This document shows, piece by piece, positions 54,627-62,922 of a stretch of DNA of 64,000 bases. The first letter of the stretch is position 1. The number at the start of each line of letters is the position of its first letter. A model generated the notes under the pieces. That model was not told where the DNA came from. It saw nothing but the letters and a program-made list of their open reading frames with translations, and made no database searches. This stretch comes from Salipaludibacillus agaradhaerens (GTDB lineage: Bacteria; Bacillota; Bacilli; Bacillales; Salisediminibacteriaceae). A program made the position numbers and the translations under genes. The stretch spans positions 1,576,869 through 1,640,868 of the forward strand of contig NZ_KV917378.1 in the NCBI RefSeq assembly GCF_002019735.1. Direction: 5' to 3'.

Positions 54627-55622
54627 TTAAGCAAATCTGTAATAAATTAAAAGAATCGTCGCCAGAACAAATAAGAAGTTTAGAAAGACAAAAATAATTT
54701 TTTCGAGTGAAGTATTGTGCATATCCACCGGCGGCCGATAAAAGGATACCCCTTCAATTATAAAGGTAACTAAAATAATATGTATCATAAAGTGCCCAAT
54801 AATTTCTGTCAGGCCGAACAGGAAGGTCGTACTAATGAAAATGAGGGTGAGCACGAGAGCAAGAAGTCGGTTAAGTAAACCGACCACAAGCAAGTACCCG
54901 ACCACAAACTCAATAAAAGCTGTGAGGACGACGAATGTTACTGGTGAAAAACCGAATGTAGGGACCCCATGATTGAGGATGACATCCGTTGCCATCGCAG
55001 GATACACCCATTTTTCAGCCGCTACCCAGCATAAAGATAACCCTGTGGCAAGATAAAGGAGGGGAAATCCCCATTTTTGCCATGCTGTTTTGTGAAAAAA
55101 TAAGATGAAGATGACAGCTAAGTAAAAGGCATAGTCAAGCATATGAAACAGGCCATACTCCCAAGCAGTCAAGCTAAATAAAACTAACAATATGCCCGCA
55201 GCTACTCGTGTTGTCCAAAGACTTGGAATGACTAGTAGGACAACCGCTGCCCATGGTAACACGGCCCACACATCGCTTGGAGCCAATAACTCGGGAGCAA
55301 ATAATCCCCCAGTTATCACTTGAATAAAGACGGCTAAAGCTGCCCCGTATTTAATAAGATAGTAGGTATAAGAGCGGAAATTCCCCAAAAAGTCTTCAGT
55401 ATGCTTAAATAAAGGGACTGTCAACATAACTGGGACGATTCGCGGCAAAACCGCCACAATGATGGCGGTGAGAAAGGCCAATGTGATAAAATGTGGTGTG
55501 ATGATCGTTTCGATTGCAGCCCGTTTTGGCTCAGCTTCTGTAAACCATTTCACATGAGCAAACACCTCTGATACAGGTAGTAAACATAAACTTATTAATA
55601 AGATCGTCAATCGCTTCGTCAC
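54627..55622 (-). CDS. DoxX-like membrane protein
   Basis: A 331-aa protein with about nine hydrophobic segments and a possible cleavable signal (TILLISLCLLPVSEVFAHVK). Segments like LAVFIQVITGGLFAPELLAP and the closing part (GFSPVTFVVLTAFIEFVVGY, LVVGLLNRLLALVL) resemble DoxX-type four-helix membrane proteins, present here as an enlarged form. The start is GTG at 55622 with AGAGGAG 8 bases upstream. It ends 12 bases before the CdaR gene, so they may be co-transcribed although no functional link is known. Function unknown. Confidence 0.7.
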   Translation of the reverse strand: MTKRLTILLISLCLLPVSEVFAHVKWFTEAEPKRAAIETIITPHFITLAFLTAIIVAVLPRIVPVMLTVPLFKHTEDFLGNFRSYTYYLIKYGAALAVFIQVITGGLFAPELLAPSDVWAVLPWAAVVLLVIPSLWTTRVAAGILLVLFSLTAWEYGLFHMLDYAFYLAVIFILFFHKTAWQKWGFPLLYLATGLSLCWVAAEKWVYPAMATDVILNHGVPTFGFSPVTFVVLTAFIEFVVGYLLVVGLLNRLLALVLTLIFISTTFLFGLTEIIGHFMIHIILVTFIIEGVSFYRPPVDMHNTSLEKIIFVFLNFLFVLATILLIYYRFA

Positions 55623-55887
55623 TGATGACACTCCTCTAAATCATTAGTTGCCACCTCTGGCCTTTCTCATTTAGACAGTTATAACCTTATTTTTGAAAAG
55701 GGGAAATAATGGGTGGCCTATTTATCTTTTAACCTTTCCAATTTTAAGATAAATAACTCTTAAAGGGCAGATGGGAAAATTAATCAGCAACACATACGGA
55801 GGAGAGAGCGATAGATGAAGGTTGATATTTTCCTTTTATGAATTCCAACTATTTTACTATGATGAGGGCTTAACTGAGGGGGAAAAG

Positions 55888-56667
55888 ATGGTATTACATT
55901 ATAAAGAATATGGACAGCAGCAATCACCATTAATAGTATTTCTTCACGGAGGTGGGCTGAGCGGGTGGATGTGGGACGAGCAAGTCACTTATTTTTCTCC
56001 AAACTTTCACTGTTTAGTTCCAGATATACCGGGGCAAGGCCGTAGCATTAATGAATCACCGTTTACGATAGCAGGCGCTGCGGAACAAATCAATGACTTA
56101 ATTGAACAGAAGCGGCAACACGATACAGTCGCCGTCGTAGGTTTTTCATTAGGTGCACAAGTATTAGTGGCCATGCTCGGTCAACGTCCCCATTCCATCG
56201 ACTTCGCCATGATTAACAGTGCCCTCGTAAAATCGATTCCATTCGCTAAAACATTAACTAAAACAATGGGTTTAGCTTATCCGCTTATGAAAAGTAGATC
56301 ATTTTCTAAGATACAGGCAAAATCGATGTACATAAAAGAAGACTATTGGAACACGTATTATGATGAGAGCTGTCGTATTAAAAAGGAGACGTTCACTCAA
56401 CTAATGAACGAAAATATGTCATTCTCTCTGCCCTCTAATTTTGATAAAGTCAGCAGTAACTTATTAGTTACTGTTGGGGCGAAGGAGAAGCGGATCATGA
56501 GAGATTCAATGAAAAACATCGTTAACAGCAATGCCAATTGCCGAGGTGTAATTATCCCTAAAATTGGCCATGGATGTTCGTTAGCCAACCCGCTTTTATT
56601 TAATCAAATGCTGGAACAATGGATTGAGCACGATAGAGTGATTAGCGGGATGATTGAATATAGATAA
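55888..56667 (+). CDS. Alpha/beta hydrolase
   Basis: A 259-aa hydrolase with the classical fold: LIVFLHGGGLSGWMWDEQVT (oxyanion hole, about 16-35), DIPGQGRS, the nucleophile elbow VVGFSLGAQVLVAML (Ser about 90) and PKIGHGCSLANP (His). The catalytic acid is probably in TVGAKEKR, where an Asp is missing, so the acid may be elsewhere. GAGGGGG precedes the ATG at 55888; the longer open frame includes a non-conserved leader. Substrate unknown. Confidence 0.85.
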   Translation: MVLHYKEYGQQQSPLIVFLHGGGLSGWMWDEQVTYFSPNFHCLVPDIPGQGRSINESPFTIAGAAEQINDLIEQKRQHDTVAVVGFSLGAQVLVAMLGQRPHSIDFAMINSALVKSIPFAKTLTKTMGLAYPLMKSRSFSKIQAKSMYIKEDYWNTYYDESCRIKKETFTQLMNENMSFSLPSNFDKVSSNLLVTVGAKEKRIMRDSMKNIVNSNANCRGVIIPKIGHGCSLANPLLFNQMLEQWIEHDRVISGMIEYR

Positions 56668-56768
56668 AGGGCTTTGAAACATAATGGAGAAATCGTTGTA
56701 AAGGGGAAAAAAAGAGATTTATAATGTAAGCTTGTTTTATTATTAAAATACGATTATTATCTTAATTA

Positions 56769-57668
56769 ATGAAAGAGATGATGTGTTTGATTGTTAAAGA
56801 ACGGAAAAAATCTTTGGAACTTGAGTATTATCAGTTGTTAAAACCTCGACTCCCAAGTAAGAAAGTAGATGAAAATCAGCTTAACTATTTATCGAAAGGT
56901 TTTGAAGGAGAAAGATTGTTCGACAAGCAACTAGCCAAATTAACGGCTGAGTCACTTACGATTGCTGATTTACAGTTAACTGCGGGACAATCATTCATCC
57001 AACTGGACACAGTCTTGATCATCAATGAAACCATCTATCTATTCGAAGTTAAGAATTATTCAGGTGAATATGTGATAGAAGCTGAAGGCACCTGGCTCCA
57101 CGCTAACGGCCGAGAAATAAAATCCCCAATTGTGCAATTGCAGCGCACAGAAGGCATTTTCCGCCAATTACTCCAATCGTTACATCTGCCCAGATATATT
57201 GTGAAATCCTTTGTAGTTTTCCCTAATAAGGAATTCACACTCTTTAATCTCCCTCCAGACCTTCCAATTTTACTCTCTAGTCAAATCCCAGCATTTTTGC
57301 GAAAGATTAATTCAAACTCTGGTCCCTTAACCACATTTTCTCGCACGTTAGCTGACAAACTGCTGGAACAACACCAAGCGCTCCCTCTACGCTTTTTGCG
57401 CGTACCAGATTACACTTTTGACGAATTAATGAAAGGAATTTTTTGTCCTGATTGCCTCCACTTAATGCATAAAATATCGCAACGAATGATAAAATGCCAT
57501 GGATGTGGACAAGTTGAGAAAAACAGTAGCGCATTAGTAAGGGAAATAAGGAACTTTCAAATGTTATTTCCCAACAGAAAATTACAGGCTAATGATGTCT
57601 ATGAATGGTGTGGCAGAACATTTGCAACACGTACAATCAATAGAATCTTAAAAAAATTGACTGATTAG
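56769..57668 (+). CDS. NERD (nuclease-related) domain protein with zinc ribbon
   Basis: A protein of up to 299 aa. The NERD domain lies at about 42-150 (GFEGERLFDKQLAKL; FIQLDTVLIINETIYLFEVK with the D and E-x-K of PD-(D/E)XK nucleases). A zinc ribbon follows (FCPDCLHLMHKI, IKCHGCGQVE, about 229-252), then a short helical end. NERD proteins of this type are frequent in Bacillus and assumed to act on nucleic acids, without proof. No good ribosome site precedes the ATG at 56769; a TTG at 56787 with AAAGAG upstream is an alternative start. Confidence 0.82.
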   Translation: MKEMMCLIVKERKKSLELEYYQLLKPRLPSKKVDENQLNYLSKGFEGERLFDKQLAKLTAESLTIADLQLTAGQSFIQLDTVLIINETIYLFEVKNYSGEYVIEAEGTWLHANGREIKSPIVQLQRTEGIFRQLLQSLHLPRYIVKSFVVFPNKEFTLFNLPPDLPILLSSQIPAFLRKINSNSGPLTTFSRTLADKLLEQHQALPLRFLRVPDYTFDELMKGIFCPDCLHLMHKISQRMIKCHGCGQVEKNSSALVREIRNFQMLFPNRKLQANDVYEWCGRTFATRTINRILKKLTD

Positions 57669-57737
57669 GGAGGCAAATGTTCAGATACCCTATTATATGG
57701 GCTAGCTGATTATTAAAAAGACAAGTGACTTGGTAAA

Positions 57738-58525
57738 ACTTTTTCCTCTCTGAGTGGCGGCGGTTTACTCCGGTTGCGTCACTCAGCTCGATTTTCCTCT
57801 CTGAGTTGCCTCAGTTTGCTCGGATTGCGTCTCTCAGCTCGACTTTCTTCTCTGAGTGGCGTGGGTTTACTCGGATTGCGTCTCTCAGCTCGACTTTCTT
57901 CTCTGAGTGACGTCGGTTTACTCCGGTTGCGTCACTCAGCTCAACTTTCCTCTCTGAGTGGCGGCAATTTACTCGGATTGCGTCACTCAGCTCGACTTTT
58001 CTTTCTGAGTGGCCTCAGTTTGCTCCAGTTACGCCACTCAGCTCGACTTTCCTCTCTGAGTGGCGGCAGTTTACTCCAGTTACGCCACTCAGCTCGACTT
58101 TCCTCTCTGAGTGGCGGCGGTTTACTCCAGTTACGCCACTCAGCTCAACTTTCCTCTCTAAGTGGCGTGAGTTTACTCAAGTTACGCCACTCAGCTCAAC
58201 TTTCCTCTCTGAGTGGCGGCGGTTTCTCCAGTTGCGTCACTCAGCTCAACTTTCCTCTCTGAGTGGCCTCAGTTTACTCGGATTGCGTCACTTAGCTCAA
58301 CTTTCCTCTCTGAGTGGCCTCAGTTTACTCCGGTTGCGTCACTCAGCCCGACTTTCCTCTCTGAGTGGCGGCGGTTTACTCAAGTTACGCCACTCAGCCC
58401 GACTTTCCTCTCTGAGTGGCCTCAGTTTACTCCGGTTGCGTCACTCAGCCCGACTTTCCTCTCTGAGTGGCCTCAGTTTACTCCGGTTGCGTCACTCAGC
58501 CCGACTTTCCTCTCTGAGTTGCCTG
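57738..58525. repeat. Tandem array of about 16 hairpin units, 51 bp each
   Basis: Fifteen complete units plus part of a sixteenth, starting at CTGAG positions 57750, 57801, 57852 and so on every 51 bases to 58514 (one unit, 58209, is 50). Each has CTGAGTGGCG and CGCCACTCAG (or CGTCACTCAG) arms around a 17-base loop and a 14-base linker (CTCGACTTTCCTCT). Several frames are open because 51 is a multiple of three, giving low-complexity LRHSARLSSLSGG-type proteins without ribosome sites, so coding is unlikely. It lies between convergent NERD and cob genes. Confidence 0.9.
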
Positions 58526-58549
58526 CTCTATGTATATGCTTGTCTATTC

Positions 58550-58987
58550 TTATTTTATCTTTTTCTCAAGCCCGTGCCACACGTACGTGACGTCGGCGGC
58601 TAGTGTTGCCGCGTCCTGCTGCAGCCAACCGCATACATCACGTAAAGATCGATCAGCTTCCGCAATAGGAACAATCCCCCGTCCCATTTCAAGCATGATC
58701 ACAACCGCGTGTTCATTTCGGCGGTTTTCCTCTGAACACACAGCTTCAAGCGTATGACGATAGCCCTCTCGAATGACGTCTAATTGACACCTTCCACCCT
58801 CTATTTCATCCCTTAACCACACTTCCCACCCTTCAAGGACGAGAAGCGTCTTTTCTTCCCACATGTTTTGCCAATGACCTAACTGTATCCCTTCATATGC
58901 CGACACCCAACTTATTTTTTTCGAAGGATATAGTTTTCTCACTGCTTGTCGTTTTCCTGAGTAGGCACCACCGATAATGAGTTGCAT
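58550..58987 (-). CDS. Short CobU-like P-loop protein
   Basis: A 145-aa protein with a P-loop of the CobU type at its start (LIIGGAYSGKRQAVRKLYPS) and a C-terminal half that keeps the CobU pattern VVIMLEMGRGIVPIAEADRS then LRDVCGWLQQDAA (compare VSNEVGMGIVP in CobU). It lacks much of the middle, including a clear guanylylation His. Full-length cobU is three genes upstream, so this is a second, shortened paralogue at the operon end; it might be a kinase only, or a regulatory copy. The ATG at 58987 has GGGGGG 7 bases upstream. It overlaps the phosphatase gene's end. Confidence 0.8.
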   Translation of the reverse strand: MQLIIGGAYSGKRQAVRKLYPSKKISWVSAYEGIQLGHWQNMWEEKTLLVLEGWEVWLRDEIEGGRCQLDVIREGYRHTLEAVCSEENRRNEHAVVIMLEMGRGIVPIAEADRSLRDVCGWLQQDAATLAADVTYVWHGLEKKIK

Positions 58988-59586
58988 TGCCATTCCCCCC
59001 TGTCATAAATGCAAGATAATTTAACTGCTTCACCATGAGAGATACGCCATCGCCAAAAGGCGTCTTTATCCTTTGTTAAAACTTGAATTAAATATCGAAT
59101 CACACCGCCATGCGTGACGATCACACACGATTTCGTACCAGTCCTCCAGTTCTCGTCAACAACTAACTTGGGTAGGTCTTCCATTAACCATTCACTCACT
59201 CGGCGGGAGAATGCTTGACCAGATTCCCCTCCTGGGACACTTTCTTTTTCCCAGTTATCAATCCACTGTCTATAAGCAGTGACATCCTTCAAATCGTTAT
59301 ACGTTTTTCCTTCCCAGTCACCGAAATTAAATTCTCTTAGCCGTGGCTCCACGATATAGTGATGATGAGGCAACAGATAAGCCACCGTCTCCTGACACCG
59401 CCTCAAATCACTTGATATTAGTAACGGTGCTTCTAACCTCGCAACAAACGCTCTCAATTTCTGAAGGTTTTCAAGCGAGTCATGGAGAAGCGGTTCATCA
59501 CTGTGTCCTAAATAACGCTTTTCCACATTCCACTGCGTCACCCCATGACGAATGAGGTAAAGATCCAGATTAACAGTAGTCCCCAT
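58939..59586 (-). CDS. cobC: Histidine phosphatase, CobC-like (alpha-ribazole phosphatase)
   Basis: A 215-aa phosphoglycerate-mutase-like phosphatase. The catalytic start LYLIRHGVTQWNVEKRYLGH (His about 14) is followed by SSDLRRCQETVAYLL, LREFNFGDWEGKTY and the second histidine in VIVTHGGVIRYLI. In a cobalamin operon this fits CobC, which removes phosphate from alpha-ribazole phosphate or cobalamin phosphate. It overlaps cobS at its start and the CobU-like gene at its end, so translation is coupled. GAAGGGAG precedes the ATG. Confidence 0.88.
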   Translation of the reverse strand: MGTTVNLDLYLIRHGVTQWNVEKRYLGHSDEPLLHDSLENLQKLRAFVARLEAPLLISSDLRRCQETVAYLLPHHHYIVEPRLREFNFGDWEGKTYNDLKDVTAYRQWIDNWEKESVPGGESGQAFSRRVSEWLMEDLPKLVVDENWRTGTKSCVIVTHGGVIRYLIQVLTKDKDAFWRWRISHGEAVKLSCIYDRGEWQCNSLSVVPTQENDKQ

Positions 59587-60302
59587 AATTCGCTCCCTTC
59601 AATGGCTGCACCTGTTAGATCGCCATTAACACCTTTAAAGGTACGCATGAGCCAGAAACCGTACAGCCCTGTCATGAGTAAAAATAAGATGACAAACCAA
59701 ATAAGATGAGGAAAAAAGCCGATCACTAACACGATAGGTATCCCCGCCCAAACACTATCGAGCCAGTTTAAATTCTTTTTCCAATGCCAAGCAAGACCTT
59801 CTTTTTTTGCTGCGGGTAAAAAAATGAGCAAGCCTACTGCACTTAAACGGGCTGAAGCAACGCTTAACATAAATGGAATAATGACGTGCCAATCTGCTTG
59901 AGTAAGAAGTAAATAAATGAGCATCGTTTTCCATCCAAGTAAGAAAACCAATGTCATGATACCGAAGCTTCCCACATGGGGGTCTTTCATAATCGTCCAT
60001 TTTTTCTCTAATGGGGCATTTGAACCGACAGCATCTGCCACATCCATTACCCCGTCAAGGTGCAAGCCGCCTGTCAACCACACCCAAAGTGACACAAGGA
60101 CAAGCGCCAGCAGGCCAGCAGGTAGGATTGGCGCAAGAATCGAGCCAACCGCCACTAACACCGCTCCCATTACGAGGCCTACGATTGGATAAAATCGAAT
60201 CGCCCACCGGCTCGTCTTAATTGTCCACGGACATTCAATCGGCACTGGAATACGGGTTAAAAATTGCATCGCCAGCAAAAAACCATATAGCACATTTTTC
60301 AT
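59538..60302 (-). CDS. cobS: Adenosylcobinamide-GDP ribazoletransferase CobS
   Basis: A 254-aa membrane enzyme joining adenosylcobinamide-GDP to alpha-ribazole (phosphate), the last assembly step of cobalamin. The start LLAMQFLTRIPVPIECPW, the segment LTGGLHLDGVMDVADAVGSN (metal-binding acidic residues, about 82-101) and MKDPHVGSFGIM are characteristic; about six membrane helices follow. AAGGGGGAAGG precedes the ATG at 60302; the start overlaps the cobU end by four bases. Confidence 0.95.
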   Translation of the reverse strand: MKNVLYGFLLAMQFLTRIPVPIECPWTIKTSRWAIRFYPIVGLVMGAVLVAVGSILAPILPAGLLALVLVSLWVWLTGGLHLDGVMDVADAVGSNAPLEKKWTIMKDPHVGSFGIMTLVFLLGWKTMLIYLLLTQADWHVIIPFMLSVASARLSAVGLLIFLPAAKKEGLAWHWKKNLNWLDSVWAGIPIVLVIGFFPHLIWFVILFLLMTGLYGFWLMRTFKGVNGDLTGAAIEGSELWGLLLIWIFTSFVMG

Positions 60303-60853
60303 GTACCTTCCCCCTTCCACTGAATAGGAATGCCTGCTACCACTTGATAAACGTGATCTGCTTGGCTCACAACAAAGCGATGAACACGTTCTAATGTTGC
60401 TATGTAAGATGTGACAAGCTCATTATCAACAGGAATACCTTCATTCACATCATTTGACACGAAGATGAGCTGCAATTTTTTCATATCTGCTTGTGACATG
60501 ATCTCACTTAATTCATGCAACAGGGCATTCTCACCGTTCCAATTGCTATCAAATAAGCGGTTATTTAGCCACACGGTCAAGCAATCCATAAGTATCACAT
60601 CCCCGTCCCCCGCCGTCATCACAGTAGCTAATAAATCTAGCGGCTCCTCTACTGTCTGCCATGCCTCTTCTCGTTCATGCCTGTGACGGTTGATTCGTTC
60701 AGTCATTTCAAGATCTGTATGACGAGCTGTGGCCACATAAATTAATTTCCCACCGCTTCCCTGCCGCCGGCTTTCGTCATAACAGTCACACGTCATCGCT
60801 TCAGCAAACCGACTTTTTCCTGATCGAGCGCCACCGGAAATAAAGACGATCAT
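60299..60853 (-). CDS. cobU: Adenosylcobinamide kinase / guanylyltransferase CobU
   Basis: A 184-aa bifunctional enzyme that phosphorylates adenosylcobinamide and adds GMP. The P-loop FISGGARSGKSRFAE is at about 4-18; the guanylylated histidine region INRHRHEREEAWQTVEEP is at about 58-75; VILMDCLTVWLNN and FVSNDVNEGIPVDNE complete the family pattern. The ATG at 60853 has GGAGG 9 bases upstream. It overlaps cobD by four bases. Confidence 0.95.
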   Translation of the reverse strand: MIVFISGGARSGKSRFAEAMTCDCYDESRRQGSGGKLIYVATARHTDLEMTERINRHRHEREEAWQTVEEPLDLLATVMTAGDGDVILMDCLTVWLNNRLFDSNWNGENALLHELSEIMSQADMKKLQLIFVSNDVNEGIPVDNELVTSYIATLERVHRFVVSQADHVYQVVAGIPIQWKGEGT

Positions 60854-61935
60854 ACGTGATGCCTCCAAGCTGCCAAGCACGCCAACAGCTTGTCATTATC
60901 CTCTGCTGACTTGACGGCAAAGCGCAAATATTGGCCGTTAAGCCCTTTAAAATTGTGGGTATGACGGGCAATGATACTATTTTTTGCTAAAAATGCGAAT
61001 AACTCTTCCGTCTTATCTGGCGCCTCCAAATCATATAAAAGAAAGAAATTCACTTGTGACGGCGATACATAAAAACGTAGCTCCGTTAGCCTCTCTCTCA
61101 CTCTCACTAACTCTTCCTTAACGAATGTCCGTGCCTCCCTGACAAATGGGTCATCTGTAGGAAGAGCTTTCACCACTTCTCCAGCAATCCCGTTCACACT
61201 CCACGGCACCTGCCAACATCTTAATTTTGCTGTTATGGTCGATGAAGCTAACAGATAGCCAATACGAAGTCCAGGAATACTATACATTTTCGTCAGCGAT
61301 CGTAATAAAATGAGCGAATTAAACTGTGAAAGCATCCGAGTTAAAGTGGCGTCTGTTCCTGGCACAAAGTCAGCGAACGCCTCATCCACTACTAGGAATG
61401 TCTTTGTCTCTTCACAACGTGCCAATAAAACGCGGATGTCTCGCTCTAAAATGACTGTCCCAGAAGGATTATTTGGCCGACATATATATACCACATCAGC
61501 CCATGCCATCTGACTCTCTAGTTCCTTCAATGGAACACGAAAGCCATTGTCATAAAACACATCCCTCGTCTCCACTCGATAATGAAGACATGCCTGCTCA
61601 TACTCCCCAAACGTCGGCTGAACGATGAGCGCTCGCTTCCCCTCAAACAACTTGGCTGTCATAAAAATCGCTTCTGCCCCGCCATTTGTCACGAGTACTT
61701 GTTCGGGTGACACGTCATTTAATTCTGCTAATCGTCTACTTGCTTCTTCATACTCTGGATCTGGATAAACTGAAATAGCGGCCATACTATCGGCCACTAT
61801 CGCTTTAATCCAATTCGGCGGCCCGAACGGGTGAATATTCGCACTGAAATCAATCCAATCGCTCCTATTCGTTTCTTTACTGTTAAACTGACGCCCAACC
61901 TTTGCCGGCTGTCCACCATGCTTTGGCCAATTCAT
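60850..61935 (-). CDS. cobD: Threonine-phosphate decarboxylase CobD
   Basis: A 361-aa PLP-dependent enzyme of the class I/II aminotransferase fold making (R)-1-amino-2-propanol phosphate, the linker of cobalamin. Seen are HGGQPAKVGR at the start, DFSANIHPFGPP (about 29-40), VTNGGAEAIFM, CRPNNPSGT, VVDEAFADF and the PLP lysine in LLRSLTKMYSIPGLRIGYL (about 211-229). AAAGGACG precedes the ATG. Middle of the cobinamide salvage operon. Confidence 0.95.
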   Translation of the reverse strand: MNWPKHGGQPAKVGRQFNSKETNRSDWIDFSANIHPFGPPNWIKAIVADSMAAISVYPDPEYEEASRRLAELNDVSPEQVLVTNGGAEAIFMTAKLFEGKRALIVQPTFGEYEQACLHYRVETRDVFYDNGFRVPLKELESQMAWADVVYICRPNNPSGTVILERDIRVLLARCEETKTFLVVDEAFADFVPGTDATLTRMLSQFNSLILLRSLTKMYSIPGLRIGYLLASSTITAKLRCWQVPWSVNGIAGEVVKALPTDDPFVREARTFVKEELVRVRERLTELRFYVSPSQVNFFLLYDLEAPDKTEELFAFLAKNSIIARHTHNFKGLNGQYLRFAVKSAEDNDKLLACLAAWRHHV

Positions 61936-61953
61936 ATTGTTTCGTCCTTTCGT

Positions 61954-62922
61954 TTAAAAATGAAGGAGTAGCCATATCCCTGACATTAACAGCGTAAAAA
62001 TAACCCAACCACCACGCATGCAACGTAAAGCTAATAAGATGTGGTGACAATGAAGTTGTTCAAAAGGTACACCCATCCTTGCCCTGTCCGATACTTGTCC
62101 GCTGTAAGTATTCCGTCCACCTAACTGAACACCTAGTAATGCAGCCATCATCGCTTCTGTCCAGCCGCTATTTGGACTTGGATGTTTAGGGGCATCCCGA
62201 CGTGTCAGCTGCCATGCATGACGCAGGCGTATACCTTTTACAAAAAAACCACCAAGCCATAACGTGAGAGCTGTTATTCGGGCAGGCAACCAATTAACCA
62301 CATCATCAAGTCTAGCAGAAGACCTGCCAAAATCTTTGTATGTATTATTTTTGTAGCCAACCATTGAGTCTAATGTATTTATCGCCCGATAAGTCATAGC
62401 GAGCGGTGCACCGCCAATAAATGCCCAAAAAATTGGAGCTGTAATCGCATCAGTCGTGTTTTCCGCAACTGTTTCCACCGTCCCCCTGACGATCTCTTCC
62501 TCATTAAGGTCGGCTGTATCTCTCCCTACGATCGTACTTAACTTTAGACGCGCCTCACTTAAGTCACCTGTGGTCAATGGTTTCACAATATCGCGCGCCG
62601 CTTGTCTCAGCCCTTTAATGGCGATTGTCGTAGAGATCATGTATAGTTGCCCGAGTGTACCTGCTACAGGATGAAGTTTATAAAGACTAACTGTAACAGC
62701 TGATGTTATTAAAAATACGATTAAAACGATGACTAATGTCAAGAAAACGCCGTTTCGCTTTTTTATGTGTACTGGGCCTCGATTCCACCGTTTATCGAAA
62801 AAACGAATAAGACGCCCGATACCTATGACTGGATGGGGGAGCCACCTAGGATCGCCCAGCATGAGGTCGAGCACGATAGCCCCTATCACTATAAGGATGA
62901 TAAGAGGAACAACCATATCCAT
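61954..62922 (-). CDS. cbiB: Adenosylcobinamide-phosphate synthase CbiB
   Basis: A 322-aa membrane enzyme that attaches aminopropanol phosphate to adenosylcobyric acid. Family segments are DLMLGDPRWLPHPVIGIGRL (about 19-38), GRDTADLNEEEIVRGTVETV (about 133-152), ENTTDAITAPIFWAF and DDVVNWLPARITAL, with four to five hydrophobic helices. Its ATG overlaps the stop of the CbiZ fusion gene (TAATG), so translation is coupled. Confidence 0.95.
   Translation of the reverse strand: MDMVVPLIILIVIGAIVLDLMLGDPRWLPHPVIGIGRLIRFFDKRWNRGPVHIKKRNGVFLTLVIVLIVFLITSAVTVSLYKLHPVAGTLGQLYMISTTIAIKGLRQAARDIVKPLTTGDLSEARLKLSTIVGRDTADLNEEEIVRGTVETVAENTTDAITAPIFWAFIGGAPLAMTYRAINTLDSMVGYKNNTYKDFGRSSARLDDVVNWLPARITALTLWLGGFFVKGIRLRHAWQLTRRDAPKHPSPNSGWTEAMMAALLGVQLGGRNTYSGQVSDRARMGVPFEQLHCHHILLALRCMRGGWVIFTLLMSGIWLLLHF

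Noticed and set aside
57738-58525. CRISPR array
   Set aside because: The whole 51-bp unit repeats with scattered changes; there are no unique spacers and no cas genes.
57774-58603. Overlapping open frames of 123-162 codons in the tandem array
   Set aside because: They arise because the unit is 51 bp; three frames are open at once, no ribosome site precedes them, and composition is repetitive.
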